From contig NZ_CP017479.1 of NCBI RefSeq assembly GCF_001761465.1, forward strand, positions 1,736,001 through 1,800,000: 64,000 nt of DNA, written 5' to 3'. Both the position numbers and the translations under genes were made by a program. Below, in pieces: positions 1 through 9,825 of the stretch. Source of the DNA: Flavobacterium gilvum (lineage in GTDB: Bacteria > Bacteroidota > Bacteroidia > Flavobacteriales > Flavobacteriaceae). The stretch's first letter is position 1; every line of letters begins with the position of its first letter. The notes beneath the pieces are model-generated. The model was not told the DNA's origin and ran no database searches. It was given only the letters and a program-made list of their open reading frames with translations.

Positions 1-3000
1 GGCATTTTTCTGGTTTCAGCCGGAATTTATGCCCAAAACACGAAGCCACTTATCCAGTCTAAACTAGACGGAACAGTGGTAAACAAAATAACAAGTTTAC
101 CTGTTTCTGGAGCTACAGTAACTATCAAAGGAACCACGCACGCAGTGGTAACCGATTCTGAAGGTAAATTTTATTTTCAAACGGGACAAAAATTTCCCTA
201 TACCTTAGTTATAACTTATGTGGGCTTTAAAAAAACAGAATACATTGCAGATGGAAGTCCGGTTTTCATCAGTTTAGAAGAAGATCTTCAGGAGCTCAAC
301 GGACTGGTGGTTGTGGGTTATGGTTCCCAAAAAAGGAAAGATATTACAGGAGCCATTGCATCAGTTCCGAAAGCAAATTTAAATCAGGTTACTTCATCTG
401 CCGATAATTTATTGAGAGGAGCCGTGCCTGGAGTTGTGGTTACACAAAGTTCCGGACGACCTGGAGCTACTTCGAGTGTTCGAATCCGTGGCGGAAGTTC
501 GATTACGGCAGGTAATGAACCTCTTTATGTTATTGATGGTGTATTAATTTATAATGACAACAACAATGGAACTGCAGGCGTGTCAAATGCGGGAGCTGGA
601 GTCAATGTATTGTCAACTATCAGTCCTGGTGATATTGAGTCTATCGAAGTATTGAAAGACGCATCGGCGACGGCTATTTATGGTTCGCGTGGGGCGAATG
701 GGGTAGTACTCATTACAACCAAAAAAGGGATCAAAGGTCAAGATATTATTTCCTACCAAGGTTATATAGGGTTTCAACAGGTTTCCAAAAAATTAGATTT
801 GTTGAATGCCAGTGAATGGGCAAGTTTACGTAATGATGTTCAGGCGAGCATTGGTCAGGCTCCTTCTTTTTCGCCAGCACAAATCGAAGCTCTTAAAACT
901 TCGGGAGATTATGATTGGCAGTCTGCTGCTTTTAGAACTGCTCCGGTTCAAAATCACCAATTGACATTTTCTGGGGGTGACGATCGTTCGAGATATGCCG
1001 TTTCTGCGGGCTATTTTGATCAGGACGGAGTTATTATTGCGACTGATTTCAAAAGAATTTCACTTCGCGCCAATTACGAACGAAATTATTCTCAAAATTT
1101 CAAATTTGGAGTAAATGCCAATTATAGTAATTCGATTTCAAACGGTATTGGAATGAATGGAGGTAATGGTGGAGGAAGAAATCCTAATCCATTGTCTGGT
1201 GTTTTGTATCAACCTCCTGTGGTTCCAATTAGAAATGCCGACGGCTCTTATAATTTGACCAATAATCCTTATGCAACTGCGGTTAATGGAATAATAACCA
1301 ACCCAATTAATGATTTGGAAAACACTACCAATGAGACTAAGATTAATCGAATTTTAACCAGTTTGTTTGGGGAATACAAAATAAACAAAGAAATCACAGC
1401 CAAAGTTTCTGTTAGTGGAGATGTAATTAACACCAAACAAAATTACTATGCTCCATCTACTACCGGAATTGGTGCTGGAACCAAGGGGTTAGCTTCGGTT
1501 GGGGACAGATTGGTAAGCTCGGTATTGAATGAAAACACCTTGAATTACAACACTCGTTTTGGAGAAAATCATAAGTTTTCTGCTTTGGCAGGATATACAC
1601 TTCAATATACACAAGGTGAGGTTGTCAATGCAGGTGCCAATTATTTTGTAAATGATGCTGTAGAATACAACTCTTTACAAGATGGTACGGCCGTAAAACC
1701 GTACAGTGAGGCATTCGAAAGTGTATTGAAATCGTGGCTTGCAAGAGTAAATTATTCTTATGATGGAAAATATAATTTAACAGTTTCGGCGCGTGCCGAT
1801 GGTTCTTCACGATTTGGTTCAGAATCGCTTTGGGGTTATTTCCCATCTGCAGGTTTTTCTTGGAACATCACCGAAGAAGATTTTGCCAAAAACATCAAAG
1901 GCGTAGATGATGCAAAACTTAGATTCAGCGTAGGAACAACCGGTAATCAGGAAATTGGTAATTATCTTTCTTTGGCATCAATTGGTTCTGTTAATTATTC
2001 TTTTGGAGGTGCTATACAAACAGGATTGGCACCAACCCGTTTGGCAAATCCAGATTTGAAATGGGAAAAAACGACACAATACAATATTGGTCTGGACTTA
2101 GCGCTTTTTGACAGAAAAATCAATTTTGTATTCGATGCTTATTTAAAGAAAACCAACGATTTGCTTATTAATGTGCCAGTTCCTTTAACATCTGGATTTT
2201 CTACGGTTCTTCAGAATATTGGCGGGGTTGAAAATAAAGGGATTGAAATTGGTTTGACTACAGAAAACATCAAAACAGAAAACTTTTTCTGGAATTCAAA
2301 CTTTGTGTTTTCGACAAACAGAAACAAAGTTGTCGAAATAGGGAATGGTGTTGACCAATTCTTTCCAGTGGTTCCAAATGGTACTTTGTTGCAGCAACAA
2401 CCTGTGACGGTAAAAGTTGGATTGCCTTTGGGAACGTTCTGGGGATACGAAACCAACGGTATTTTTCAGACTCAGGAAGAAATCAATACGCAACCCAAAA
2501 TCAATTCGCTTGCTAATACTAAAATTGGAGACAGAAAATATGTTGATACTAACGGAGACGGTGTGATTACAGCTCTGGACAAACATGATTTGGGAAGTTC
2601 ACAGCCTAAGTTTGTTGGGAGTTTTAGCAATACATTGGCTTACAAAAACTTCGATTTGCAGTTTTCTTTCCAAGGTGCTTATGGTGGTAAAATATTCAAT
2701 GCTTTGAATCAGCAATTGGAAATTTCTACTCTTGGAACAAATGCCAATGCGACTTTATTGGATCGTTGGACACCAACAAATCCTAGCAATGAAATCCCTA
2801 GAGCAACAAGTTCACCATTAGGAATCGTTTCGGAACGCTATGTAGAAGATGCTTCTTTCCTTAGATTAAAACTTATCACTTTCGGGTTTACGTTTCCAAA
2901 GAGTGTTTCCACAAAGCTGAAACTTCAAAGCATCAAATTTTATGTGTCTGCCGAAAACTTGGTTACCTGGACAAAATACACAGGATATGATCCAGAGGTA

Positions 3001-3096
3001 AGTTCATATGAGCAAAATAATTTATACCCCGGAATTGACTTTGGAGCCTATCCAAATTCCAAAACATTCATCTCGGGCGTGAACATAACTTTTTAA
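1..3096 (+). CDS. SusC/RagA-family TonB-dependent receptor (5' end outside window)
   Basis: This is an outer-membrane receptor that would import a ligand captured by the SusD protein encoded just downstream, using TonB energy. The frame is open from base 1, and the first residues read as the end of a signal peptide (hydrophobic run, then Y-A-Q-N), so the true start lies upstream. An internal GTG at 76 is not the start. After the signal comes a carboxypeptidase-regulatory-like domain (VSGATVTIKGT, then DSEGKFYF and VITYVGF). The plug follows, opening with VVVGYGSQKRKDITGAI and containing IRGGSSI and YVIDGV. The rest is a long beta-barrel ending in an aromatic residue (NITF). About 1030 residues are visible, normal for the family. 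With two sulfatases downstream, the ligand may be a sulfate ester; that is inference. Confidence 0.95.
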   Translation, partial: GIFLVSAGIYAQNTKPLIQSKLDGTVVNKITSLPVSGATVTIKGTTHAVVTDSEGKFYFQTGQKFPYTLVITYVGFKKTEYIADGSPVFISLEEDLQELNGLVVVGYGSQKRKDITGAIASVPKANLNQVTSSADNLLRGAVPGVVVTQSSGRPGATSSVRIRGGSSITAGNEPLYVIDGVLIYNDNNNGTAGVSNAGAGVNVLSTISPGDIESIEVLKDASATAIYGSRGANGVVLITTKKGIKGQDIISYQGYIGFQQVSKKLDLLNASEWASLRNDVQASIGQAPSFSPAQIEALKTSGDYDWQSAAFRTAPVQNHQLTFSGGDDRSRYAVSAGYFDQDGVIIATDFKRISLRANYERNYSQNFKFGVNANYSNSISNGIGMNGGNGGGRNPNPLSGVLYQPPVVPIRNADGSYNLTNNPYATAVNGIITNPINDLENTTNETKINRILTSLFGEYKINKEITAKVSVSGDVINTKQNYYAPSTTGIGAGTKGLASVGDRLVSSVLNENTLNYNTRFGENHKFSALAGYTLQYTQGEVVNAGANYFVNDAVEYNSLQDGTAVKPYSEAFESVLKSWLARVNYSYDGKYNLTVSARADGSSRFGSESLWGYFPSAGFSWNITEEDFAKNIKGVDDAKLRFSVGTTGNQEIGNYLSLASIGSVNYSFGGAIQTGLAPTRLANPDLKWEKTTQYNIGLDLALFDRKINFVFDAYLKKTNDLLINVPVPLTSGFSTVLQNIGGVENKGIEIGLTTENIKTENFFWNSNFVFSTNRNKVVEIGNGVDQFFPVVPNGTLLQQQPVTVKVGLPLGTFWGYETNGIFQTQEEINTQPKINSLANTKIGDRKYVDTNGDGVITALDKHDLGSSQPKFVGSFSNTLAYKNFDLQFSFQGAYGGKIFNALNQQLEISTLGTNANATLLDRWTPTNPSNEIPRATSSPLGIVSERYVEDASFLRLKLITFGFTFPKSVSTKLKLQSIKFYVSAENLVTWTKYTGYDPEVSSYEQNNLYPGIDFGAYPNSKTFISGVNITF

Positions 3097-3107
3097 AGAA
3101 ATTAAAA

Positions 3108-4577
3108 ATGAAAAAGATAATAACATTCATACTAAGTGCCACTATACTTGTATCGTGCACAGAGCTGGAGGTAACCCCGACCTCTTTTATAACCGAAGAA
3201 AATTTCTTCAAAACACAGGATGATGCAGTTGCCAGTGTGACAGCAGTTTATGCTTCGTTGAGCCTCGACCCGGGAGAGCAAAGTTTATTTGGAAGAAACC
3301 TTTATTTCTTGACCGATATGGCTTCGGATTATGCCGCGGCTGGAGTTTCGGCTACGAATCCACAGGTGAGAGCTTTAAGCAGTTTGACACATGATGCAAC
3401 ATCAGACCGTGTTCAGGTGGCTTGGCGCCAAATATACAACGGAATTAATAGAGCCAATGTGGCGATTGACAATATCCCAAGAGCCAACGCACCTGAAGTT
3501 CTTAAAACCCGATTGATTAACGAAGCTAAATTCATCAGAGGGTTGCTTTACTTTCAGGCGGTTCGTCTTTGGGGAGGGGTTCCAATTGTTTTGCATGAAC
3601 CAACTTCGATTCAGTTGGAGAGTTTAAAGTCAAGAAGAGCGACTGTTGAAGAGGTTTATACACAAATCATTTCTGATTTGACAGCGGCAGAAAGTTTGCC
3701 GTCTACTTATTCCGCCAATGAAGCCGGTCGAGCGACTTCGGGAGCTGCCAAAGCGATTTTGACCAAAGTGTATCTGACCAGAAAAGATTGGCCAAATGCT
3801 ATTCTAAAAGCCAAAGAGGTAATAAATGGAGGCTACGGTTATGGACTTTTCGAAAATTTTGCAGATATATTTAATAAAACAAAAAAGAACGGAAAAGAAC
3901 ATATTTTCTCGGTTCAGTTTGAACCCAATCAAGCAGGAAATGGTTCCAGCGGAAGCACTTTTCAGTCAACTTCTTTTACTGGATTTACAGCGACAGAACC
4001 GGCTGATATTATTTCGGATGTTGCTTTGTTTTATGATATTTATGCAGCGGGAGATGTAAGAAGAGATGTGAGTTATAAAAAGCAATTGCTGAATCCGGCT
4101 ACCGGAACGCTTTATACTTTTCCGAAACCAATTTTTGGTAAATATTTGGATTTAAATAATATAGCTACACCTGCCAACGTGGCGATTAATTTTCCGTTGA
4201 TTCGTTATGCCGATATCTTATTGTCTTTTGCGGAAGCGACAAATGAACAATCTGGACCAACTGCAGAGGCTGTCGAGTATGTGAATCAAGTGAGAAGAAG
4301 AGCTTTTGCAAAACCTATTACAACTCCTGATCCATCTGTAGATTTGGTTGGACTTACCGCCGAACAATTAAGACAAGCTATTCGCGAAGAGCGAAAAAAA
4401 GAGTTTGTACAGGAAGGACAAAGATGGTTTGACTTAGTGCGCTGGGGAACTTTAGTTACTGAAGTGAAAAAAGTTACTGCCAAAAACTCTGTTTCAGAAC
4501 GCAATAATTTGTATCCAATTCCGCAAAGCGAACGAAATATTGATCCGGTTGGGTTGCCTCAAAATCCTGGTTATTAA
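3108..4577 (+). CDS. SusD/RagB-family surface lipoprotein
   Basis: This is the substrate-binding lipoprotein that partners the SusC-like receptor ending 11 bases upstream. The 489-residue product begins with a lipoprotein signal ending in the lipobox LVSC (Cys at residue 16). The N-terminal SusD-like part includes the typical LINEAKFIRGLLYFQAVRLWG helix, and the C-terminal part has the family's closing features (REERKKEFVQEGQRWFDLVRW, then NNLYPIPQSE and QNPGY). The tight spacing puts it in one operon with the receptor and the sulfatase that starts 28 bases later. The ligand cannot be read from the sequence. The sulfatase neighbours hint at a sulfated molecule. Confidence 0.95.
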   Translation: MKKIITFILSATILVSCTELEVTPTSFITEENFFKTQDDAVASVTAVYASLSLDPGEQSLFGRNLYFLTDMASDYAAAGVSATNPQVRALSSLTHDATSDRVQVAWRQIYNGINRANVAIDNIPRANAPEVLKTRLINEAKFIRGLLYFQAVRLWGGVPIVLHEPTSIQLESLKSRRATVEEVYTQIISDLTAAESLPSTYSANEAGRATSGAAKAILTKVYLTRKDWPNAILKAKEVINGGYGYGLFENFADIFNKTKKNGKEHIFSVQFEPNQAGNGSSGSTFQSTSFTGFTATEPADIISDVALFYDIYAAGDVRRDVSYKKQLLNPATGTLYTFPKPIFGKYLDLNNIATPANVAINFPLIRYADILLSFAEATNEQSGPTAEAVEYVNQVRRRAFAKPITTPDPSVDLVGLTAEQLRQAIREERKKEFVQEGQRWFDLVRWGTLVTEVKKVTAKNSVSERNNLYPIPQSERNIDPVGLPQNPGY

Positions 4578-4605
4578 TGATTTAATGATAAAAAAATAAA
4601 TAGAA

Positions 4606-6513
4606 ATGGAAGATATAAAATATAGTAATAGTATCATCAAAAGTCCGAAAAAAGGACTTTTGCTTACAGCTTTGCTTGTTGCTCAATTTGGCTTTGCCCA
4701 AAATAAAGATGACAATTTCAAAGGAGTAATCGGAAAAACATTGGCCGAATCCAAAGAATATTGGCCGGAACCTGTTAATGCTCCAAAGGGAGCTCCAAAT
4801 GTGGTTTGGATAATTCTGGATGATGTAGGATATGGAGCTTCAAGTGCCTTTGGAGGTTTAATTCAAACGCCAGTATTAGAGAGTTTGGCCAATAGTGGAC
4901 TGAGATATACCAATTTTCACACGACAGCTATTTGTGCACCAACTCGATCAGCTTTGTTGACAGGAAGTAATTCTCATAAAGTCCATGTTGGAGGGTTTTC
5001 ACATACATCAATGTCAGCAGGATTCCCGGGTTGGGATGGAAGATTACCTTCAAAAAACGGAACGATTGCAGAGATTTTACGTGACAAAGGATATAATACT
5101 TTTGGAGTAGGTAAATATGGTGTAACTCCAGATGAAGATGCTACCGATGCTGGACCTTTTGACAGATGGCCAACCGGTAAGGGATTTGAACATTTCTTTG
5201 GTTTTCTAGGTTCTGCAACCGATCAGTATAAACCTGATTTGATAGAAGATCAAGCGCACGTTACTCCAGACGGAAGACATCTTAGCGAGCAAATTACAGA
5301 TAAAGCTATCAGTTATATTCAAAGACAGCACAAGGCAGCTCCAGATAAACCGTTCTTTTTGTATTATTCGCCTGCGGCAGTTCATGCTCCTCATCAGGTA
5401 GCTACCAAATGGAGTGATGCCTACAAAGGAAAATTTGATGATGGCTGGGACGCTTATCGCGAAAAAACATTGGCGAATCAGAAGAAACTTGGAGTTGTTC
5501 CTGCCAATGCCGTATTGCCGGAACGTAATTCGCTTATTGCAGATTGGAAAAAATTAACTCCAGATCAAAAGAAAGTATATTCTAAATTCATGGAAGTGTA
5601 TGCTGGATATTTGACTTATACGGATTATGAAATTGGAAGATTGGTTAATTATTTAAAAGAAAGTAATCAACTGGATAATACGCTTGTTTTTGTTATGATA
5701 GGTGATAATGGAGCCAGCAAAGAAGGGACTTTGCAAGGTGCTGTCGAAAGGCAAACCTATAAAGTTGGTGAAACAGAAGAGCAGGTTTTTCAAAATAATT
5801 TGAACCGAATTGGTGAAATTGGAACGCCTCAGGTTTATGCCAATTATCCTTTGGGTTGGGCACAAGCGACCAACACTCCATTCAAATCATGGAAACAAGA
5901 CGCTAATTCTGAAGGAGGAACTCACAATCCATTGATTGTGTATTATCCAAAAGGTATCAAAGAAAAAGGCGGAATCCGAAACCAATACAGTCATGTAATT
6001 GATATTTTGCCAACAACTCTTGATGTTTTGGGAATCAAAGCACCAGAAACCATTAGGGAGGTGAAGCAAGATACCATTCAGGGTTATTCGTTCTACAATT
6101 CTTTGAATGATGCCAATGTTGTATCGTCACATAAAATTCAGCATTATTACATTTTTGGATCGAGATCCATTTATAATGATGGATGGAAAGCTGCTGCTGC
6201 GCATCATCCCAATTCAATTGAAGTAAAAGAGGCATTGGCTGATAAATCAAAAGCGAATCTTTTGAATGCTGATTTCGATAATGATATTTGGGAATTATAC
6301 AATATCAACGAAGATTTTAATGAAAGAAAAGATTTAGCCAAAAAATATCCTGAAAAATTGGCCGAACTTAAAAAATTATTTGATGAGCAGGCTAAGAAAA
6401 ATAACCTATATCCATTGATAGACTGGTCTGATGTTTACTTTAGAAGAATTCATAAAACACCAGCTACAGAAGGACAATCTGCACAGGAATTATTGACTAA
6501 AGCAAATAAATAA
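4606..6513 (+). CDS. Cys-type arylsulfatase (S1 family), exported
   Basis: This predicted sulfatase would hydrolyse sulfate esters in the periplasm or outside the cell. The 635-residue protein has an N-terminal hydrophobic stretch ending F-A-Q (about residues 20-32), read as a signal peptide. The metal-binding start (VWIILDDVGYGASSAFGG) is followed by the sulfatase signature C-A-P-T-R-S-A-L-L-T-G with Cys110. This Cys is the residue normally converted to formylglycine. Later motifs include GVGKYG, a VHAPH motif and IGDNGAS. The length and the FFGFLGSATDQYKP region resemble Pseudomonas AtsA-type arylsulfatases (recognised from memory). It is a close paralogue of the next gene. The candidate activating enzyme is encoded at 21500-22576. 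Confidence 0.92.
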   Translation: MEDIKYSNSIIKSPKKGLLLTALLVAQFGFAQNKDDNFKGVIGKTLAESKEYWPEPVNAPKGAPNVVWIILDDVGYGASSAFGGLIQTPVLESLANSGLRYTNFHTTAICAPTRSALLTGSNSHKVHVGGFSHTSMSAGFPGWDGRLPSKNGTIAEILRDKGYNTFGVGKYGVTPDEDATDAGPFDRWPTGKGFEHFFGFLGSATDQYKPDLIEDQAHVTPDGRHLSEQITDKAISYIQRQHKAAPDKPFFLYYSPAAVHAPHQVATKWSDAYKGKFDDGWDAYREKTLANQKKLGVVPANAVLPERNSLIADWKKLTPDQKKVYSKFMEVYAGYLTYTDYEIGRLVNYLKESNQLDNTLVFVMIGDNGASKEGTLQGAVERQTYKVGETEEQVFQNNLNRIGEIGTPQVYANYPLGWAQATNTPFKSWKQDANSEGGTHNPLIVYYPKGIKEKGGIRNQYSHVIDILPTTLDVLGIKAPETIREVKQDTIQGYSFYNSLNDANVVSSHKIQHYYIFGSRSIYNDGWKAAAAHHPNSIEVKEALADKSKANLLNADFDNDIWELYNINEDFNERKDLAKKYPEKLAELKKLFDEQAKKNNLYPLIDWSDVYFRRIHKTPATEGQSAQELLTKANK

Positions 6514-6632
6514 TTTCATTTTTTTAATTTAAAACTATATCAAATCTGTAGAATTAATAAATTATAAAAAAACAAATTAACGATAAGTCAGCCCGGAAGT
6601 GGGTTTGTTAATAATCCATTAAAATATTAAAA

Positions 6633-8549
6633 ATGAAAAAAAATAAATTAAATGCAAAATTTATAACTCCCCAGAAGGGACTTTTGCTTACAGCCTTATT
6701 GGCTGTCCAACTCGGGTTTTCCCAAAACAAACCGGATGCCAATTATAAAGGAGTTATTGGCAAAACATTGGCAGATTCCAAAGAATATTGGCCAGAACCG
6801 GTAAAAGCGCCTGCCGGAGCGCCAAACATTGTTTGGATTTTGCTGGACGACGTAGGATTTGGAGCTTCCAGTGCCTTTGGAGGTTTAATTCAAACGCCAA
6901 CTTTTGATGCTTTGGCTAATAATGGATTGCGTTATACCAATTTTCACACCACAGCGATTTGCGCACCAACCAGAGCAGCTTTGCTGACAGGTCGTAATTC
7001 TGGAAGAGTTCACGTTAGTGGTTTCTCTCACACTATTTTATCGGCAGGTTTCCCAGGTTGGGACGGAAGAATTCCATCGGATAAGGGAACTGTTGCTGAG
7101 ATTTTAAGGGAAAATGGTTACAACACTTTTGCGGTGGGTAAATATGGTGTAACTCCAGATGAGGACGCCACCGATGCAGGTCCGTTTGACAGATGGCCAA
7201 CAGGAAAAGGCTTTGATCACTTTTTTGGATTCTTAGGTTCTCAAACCGATCAGTACAAACCTGATTTGGTAGAAGATCAAGCCCACGTAAAACCTGACGG
7301 AAGGCATCTAAGTGAGCAAATTACGGATAAGGCAATTGGCTATATTCAGAAACAGCAAAAAGCAGCACCTGGAAAACCGTTTTTCCTGTATTATGCTCCG
7401 GGAGCGGTTCATGCGCCACATCAGGTTGAGGAAAAATGGGTAAAACCGTATGAAGGAAAATTTGATGAAGGCTGGGATGTGTATCGCGAAAAAGTATTGG
7501 CCAACCAGAAGAAACTCGGTGTAATTCCTGCCAATGCCGTGTTGCCGGATCGTAATGCGATTATTACGGCTTGGAATAAATTGACTCCAGAGCAAAAGAA
7601 AGTATATGCCCGATTCATGGAAGTATATGCCGGATATTTAACCTACACCGATTACGAAATAGGGAGAGTGGTGAATTATCTGAAAGAAAGCAATCAGTTG
7701 GACAACACTTTGATTTTTGTTGCCATTGGTGATAACGGAGCCAGCAAAGAAGGGACTCAGGTAGGTACGATCAGTCAAAATCTGTTTGCTCAGGGTGTAA
7801 CTGATGAGCAAAATCTTCAGAGTAATTTAGAACATATTGGTGAAATTGGAACAGCAAAAGGGCTGAACACTAATTATCCTTTGGGTTGGGCACAAGCAAC
7901 AAATGTACCTTTCAAAAACTGGAAACAAGATGCACAGTCAGAAGGGGGAACACGCAATCCTTTGATTGTTTTTTATCCAAAAGGAATTAAAGAAAAAGGC
8001 GGAATCAGAAATCAATACAGTCATGTAACTGATTTGCTTCCTACAACTCTGGAAATTGCCGGAATCAAAGCACCTGAGAAAATTAAAGAAGTGAAACAGG
8101 ATATTATTCAGGGTTCTTCTCTTTATGCTTCGTTGAATGACCCTAAAGCCGAATCATTGCACAAAGTTCAATACTATTACATTTTTGGGAACAGAGCGAT
8201 TTACAAAGACGGATGGAAAGCAGCCGCTGCACACGCAAATCCTTTTACCTCACAAAATGCTGCCGGAAAAAAACAGGCTCCACAACCTAGTAATTTTGAC
8301 GCTGATGTTTGGGAATTGTACAATCTTAACGAAGATTTTAACGAGCGCAACAATTTGGCAACTAAGTATCCTGAAAAATTGGCGGAGCTTAAAGTATTAT
8401 TTGATGAGCAGGCCAAAGAAAACAATCTATATCCATTGATTGATTGGCAGGATGTTTTGGCCAGAAGAATACACAATCCTTCGGGCGACAAAAATCAAAA
8501 TCTTCAGGAATTGATTCACAAAGAAACTCAGGGAGGCAGCAGTAATTAG
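6633..8549 (+). CDS. Cys-type arylsulfatase (S1 family), exported, paralogue of the preceding gene
   Basis: This is a second sulfatase of 638 residues, colinear with its upstream neighbour over nearly the whole length. It has a signal peptide (hydrophobic run ending F-S-Q), the metal-binding segment VWILLDDVGFGASSAFGG, and the formylglycine motif C-A-P-T-R-A-A-L-L-T-G with Cys110 at the same residue number as in the paralogue. It also keeps GVGKYG-like (AVGKYG) and IGDNGAS motifs. The two copies differ most in the region after IGDNGASKEGT and near the C-terminus, which suggests different substrate preferences. A 119-base gap separates it from the first copy. It may therefore have its own promoter, although no clear box was found. 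Confidence 0.92.
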   Translation: MKKNKLNAKFITPQKGLLLTALLAVQLGFSQNKPDANYKGVIGKTLADSKEYWPEPVKAPAGAPNIVWILLDDVGFGASSAFGGLIQTPTFDALANNGLRYTNFHTTAICAPTRAALLTGRNSGRVHVSGFSHTILSAGFPGWDGRIPSDKGTVAEILRENGYNTFAVGKYGVTPDEDATDAGPFDRWPTGKGFDHFFGFLGSQTDQYKPDLVEDQAHVKPDGRHLSEQITDKAIGYIQKQQKAAPGKPFFLYYAPGAVHAPHQVEEKWVKPYEGKFDEGWDVYREKVLANQKKLGVIPANAVLPDRNAIITAWNKLTPEQKKVYARFMEVYAGYLTYTDYEIGRVVNYLKESNQLDNTLIFVAIGDNGASKEGTQVGTISQNLFAQGVTDEQNLQSNLEHIGEIGTAKGLNTNYPLGWAQATNVPFKNWKQDAQSEGGTRNPLIVFYPKGIKEKGGIRNQYSHVTDLLPTTLEIAGIKAPEKIKEVKQDIIQGSSLYASLNDPKAESLHKVQYYYIFGNRAIYKDGWKAAAAHANPFTSQNAAGKKQAPQPSNFDADVWELYNLNEDFNERNNLATKYPEKLAELKVLFDEQAKENNLYPLIDWQDVLARRIHNPSGDKNQNLQELIHKETQGGSSN

Positions 8550-8553
8550 TAAT

Positions 8554-8632
8554 AAGTCCTTAGCAGTTAGTCCTTAGTTTTAAAAGCTATTTACTAAGGA
8601 CTAATTACTAATCACTAAGGACTATTTAACAT
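8554..8632. repeat. Imperfect inverted repeat built from AGTCCTTAG units
   Basis: The gap after the second sulfatase contains two AGTCCTTAG units on one arm and two reverse-complement CTAAGGACT units on the other, separated by a short AT-rich loop. The right arm has one extra TTAGTAA-like unit. Transcribed, it would fold into a long hairpin without a clear T-run, so it could slow or protect the transcript 3' end. Function is not established. Confidence 0.6.
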
Positions 8633-8646
8633 TAATAAAAAAAAAT

Positions 8647-8766
8647 ATGAAACGAATAGATTTTGAAGTAATAGGAAAAAAGATTGTCGTTGGGATAATC
8701 GTTTTTTTAGTACCGCTAGGTATTTTGGTTGGAGGATTAGCAATAGTAAGTCAAATTTTAAAATAA
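8647..8766 (+). CDS. 39-residue single-span membrane peptide
   Basis: This small ORF starts with ATG and encodes a short basic and polar head (MKRIDFEVIGKK), one hydrophobic span of about 22 residues (IVVGIIVFLVPLGILVGGLAIV) broken here only by the notation limit, and a short tail. It ends six bases before the desaturase-like gene, so it is likely co-translated with it. The clean membrane-span composition and tight spacing support a real gene. I do not recognise the family. It could be an accessory subunit of the membrane enzyme downstream. Confidence 0.55.
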   Translation: MKRIDFEVIGKKIVVGIIVFLVPLGILVGGLAIVSQILK

Positions 8767-8772
8767 GAAATC

Positions 8773-9825
8773 ATGGCATTAGATACAACAAAATTGAAGA
8801 GAGACTTAGGTATTAGTCTTTTTATTTATAGTTTGCCGGTATTGGCAATTTACCTTTATTTTAAGCTAAATAATGGTGTTGTGACAGAATCACATCTTAC
8901 ATTACCATCTTATTTAGAATTTTTACAACCCGCTTTTAAAAATATTCGGAGTTGGGGATTAATTGCATTCGCGATTGTTTTGGGAATTGTAGAATTTGCC
9001 GCAGGTTTGTATGATGAACATTGGACAGGTCGCGAACGCAAAATAGATATTATTTGCTTTTTAGCACCAAAATTGCTTTTACCTCCGGTTACGGCCTTTT
9101 TTAGTTTATCAGTTTTGCCGTATTTGATTCCAAATTTGGCAAACACACTTTCATGGGTTCCATTTTGGGGAGGTTTTTTCCTGATTGCAATAGCCGATGA
9201 TTTGACCCAATATTGGTATCATCGTTTGCATCACCAAGTGCCTTTTTTATGGCGTTTTCATAGAACGCATCACTCGGCACCCTATATGGGAATGGCGATG
9301 GCTTCTAGACAAAACTTCCTTTACACTGTGTTTTTCTCCCAAATTTATTTAACTGCGACATTGACATATTTAGGATTGGGATTACCAGCTTTATTTGTTT
9401 TGGTTGTAAAAAGTTTTATCACTTTGGGTGCACATTCGAGTCTTGCCTGGGATAAACCCTTTTACAAATACAAAGTGCTACATCCTGTTGCCTGGGTTTT
9501 GGAACGGTTGATTTCGACTCCGGCCACGCATCATGCGCATCATGCAGACACAAGCGGAGATGGAGTGGGGCATTTCAAAGGAAACTTTGGAAATATGTTT
9601 TTCATTTGGGATGTGATTTTTGGAACTGGTTTAATCACACGTAGATTTCCAGAATCCTACGGAACGAAATCGTATAAAAGCGAGGAATGGTACGCACAAT
9701 TCCTTTGGCCAATATTCAAATCTAAAATTGAAGGAAGTCCCTTGGCCGATGGTGTGCGTGCAATACCAATTGTAGAGAAAAAAGAAGTCGTTTCATCAAA
9801 CCAAAAAATCTATGAGCCAGTTTAA
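8773..9825 (+). CDS. Sterol desaturase / fatty acid hydroxylase superfamily membrane protein
   Basis: This is a 350-residue integral membrane oxygenase-type protein. Its diiron His clusters are visible as HRLHH at residues 150-154, HRTHH at 163-167, a His at 221, and HHAHH at 253-257. That is the family arrangement for a non-heme diiron centre. Hydrophobic spans lie at about residues 12-31, 60-80, 95-120 and 130-146, with more between 180 and 215. Family members hydroxylate or desaturate lipids using O2, but the substrate here is unknown. The next gene overlaps it by 14 bases, so the two are translationally coupled. Its position after two sulfatases suggests a role in processing a lipid-like sulfate ester, which is only a guess. 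Confidence 0.88.
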   Translation: MALDTTKLKRDLGISLFIYSLPVLAIYLYFKLNNGVVTESHLTLPSYLEFLQPAFKNIRSWGLIAFAIVLGIVEFAAGLYDEHWTGRERKIDIICFLAPKLLLPPVTAFFSLSVLPYLIPNLANTLSWVPFWGGFFLIAIADDLTQYWYHRLHHQVPFLWRFHRTHHSAPYMGMAMASRQNFLYTVFFSQIYLTATLTYLGLGLPALFVLVVKSFITLGAHSSLAWDKPFYKYKVLHPVAWVLERLISTPATHHAHHADTSGDGVGHFKGNFGNMFFIWDVIFGTGLITRRFPESYGTKSYKSEEWYAQFLWPIFKSKIEGSPLADGVRAIPIVEKKEVVSSNQKIYEPV

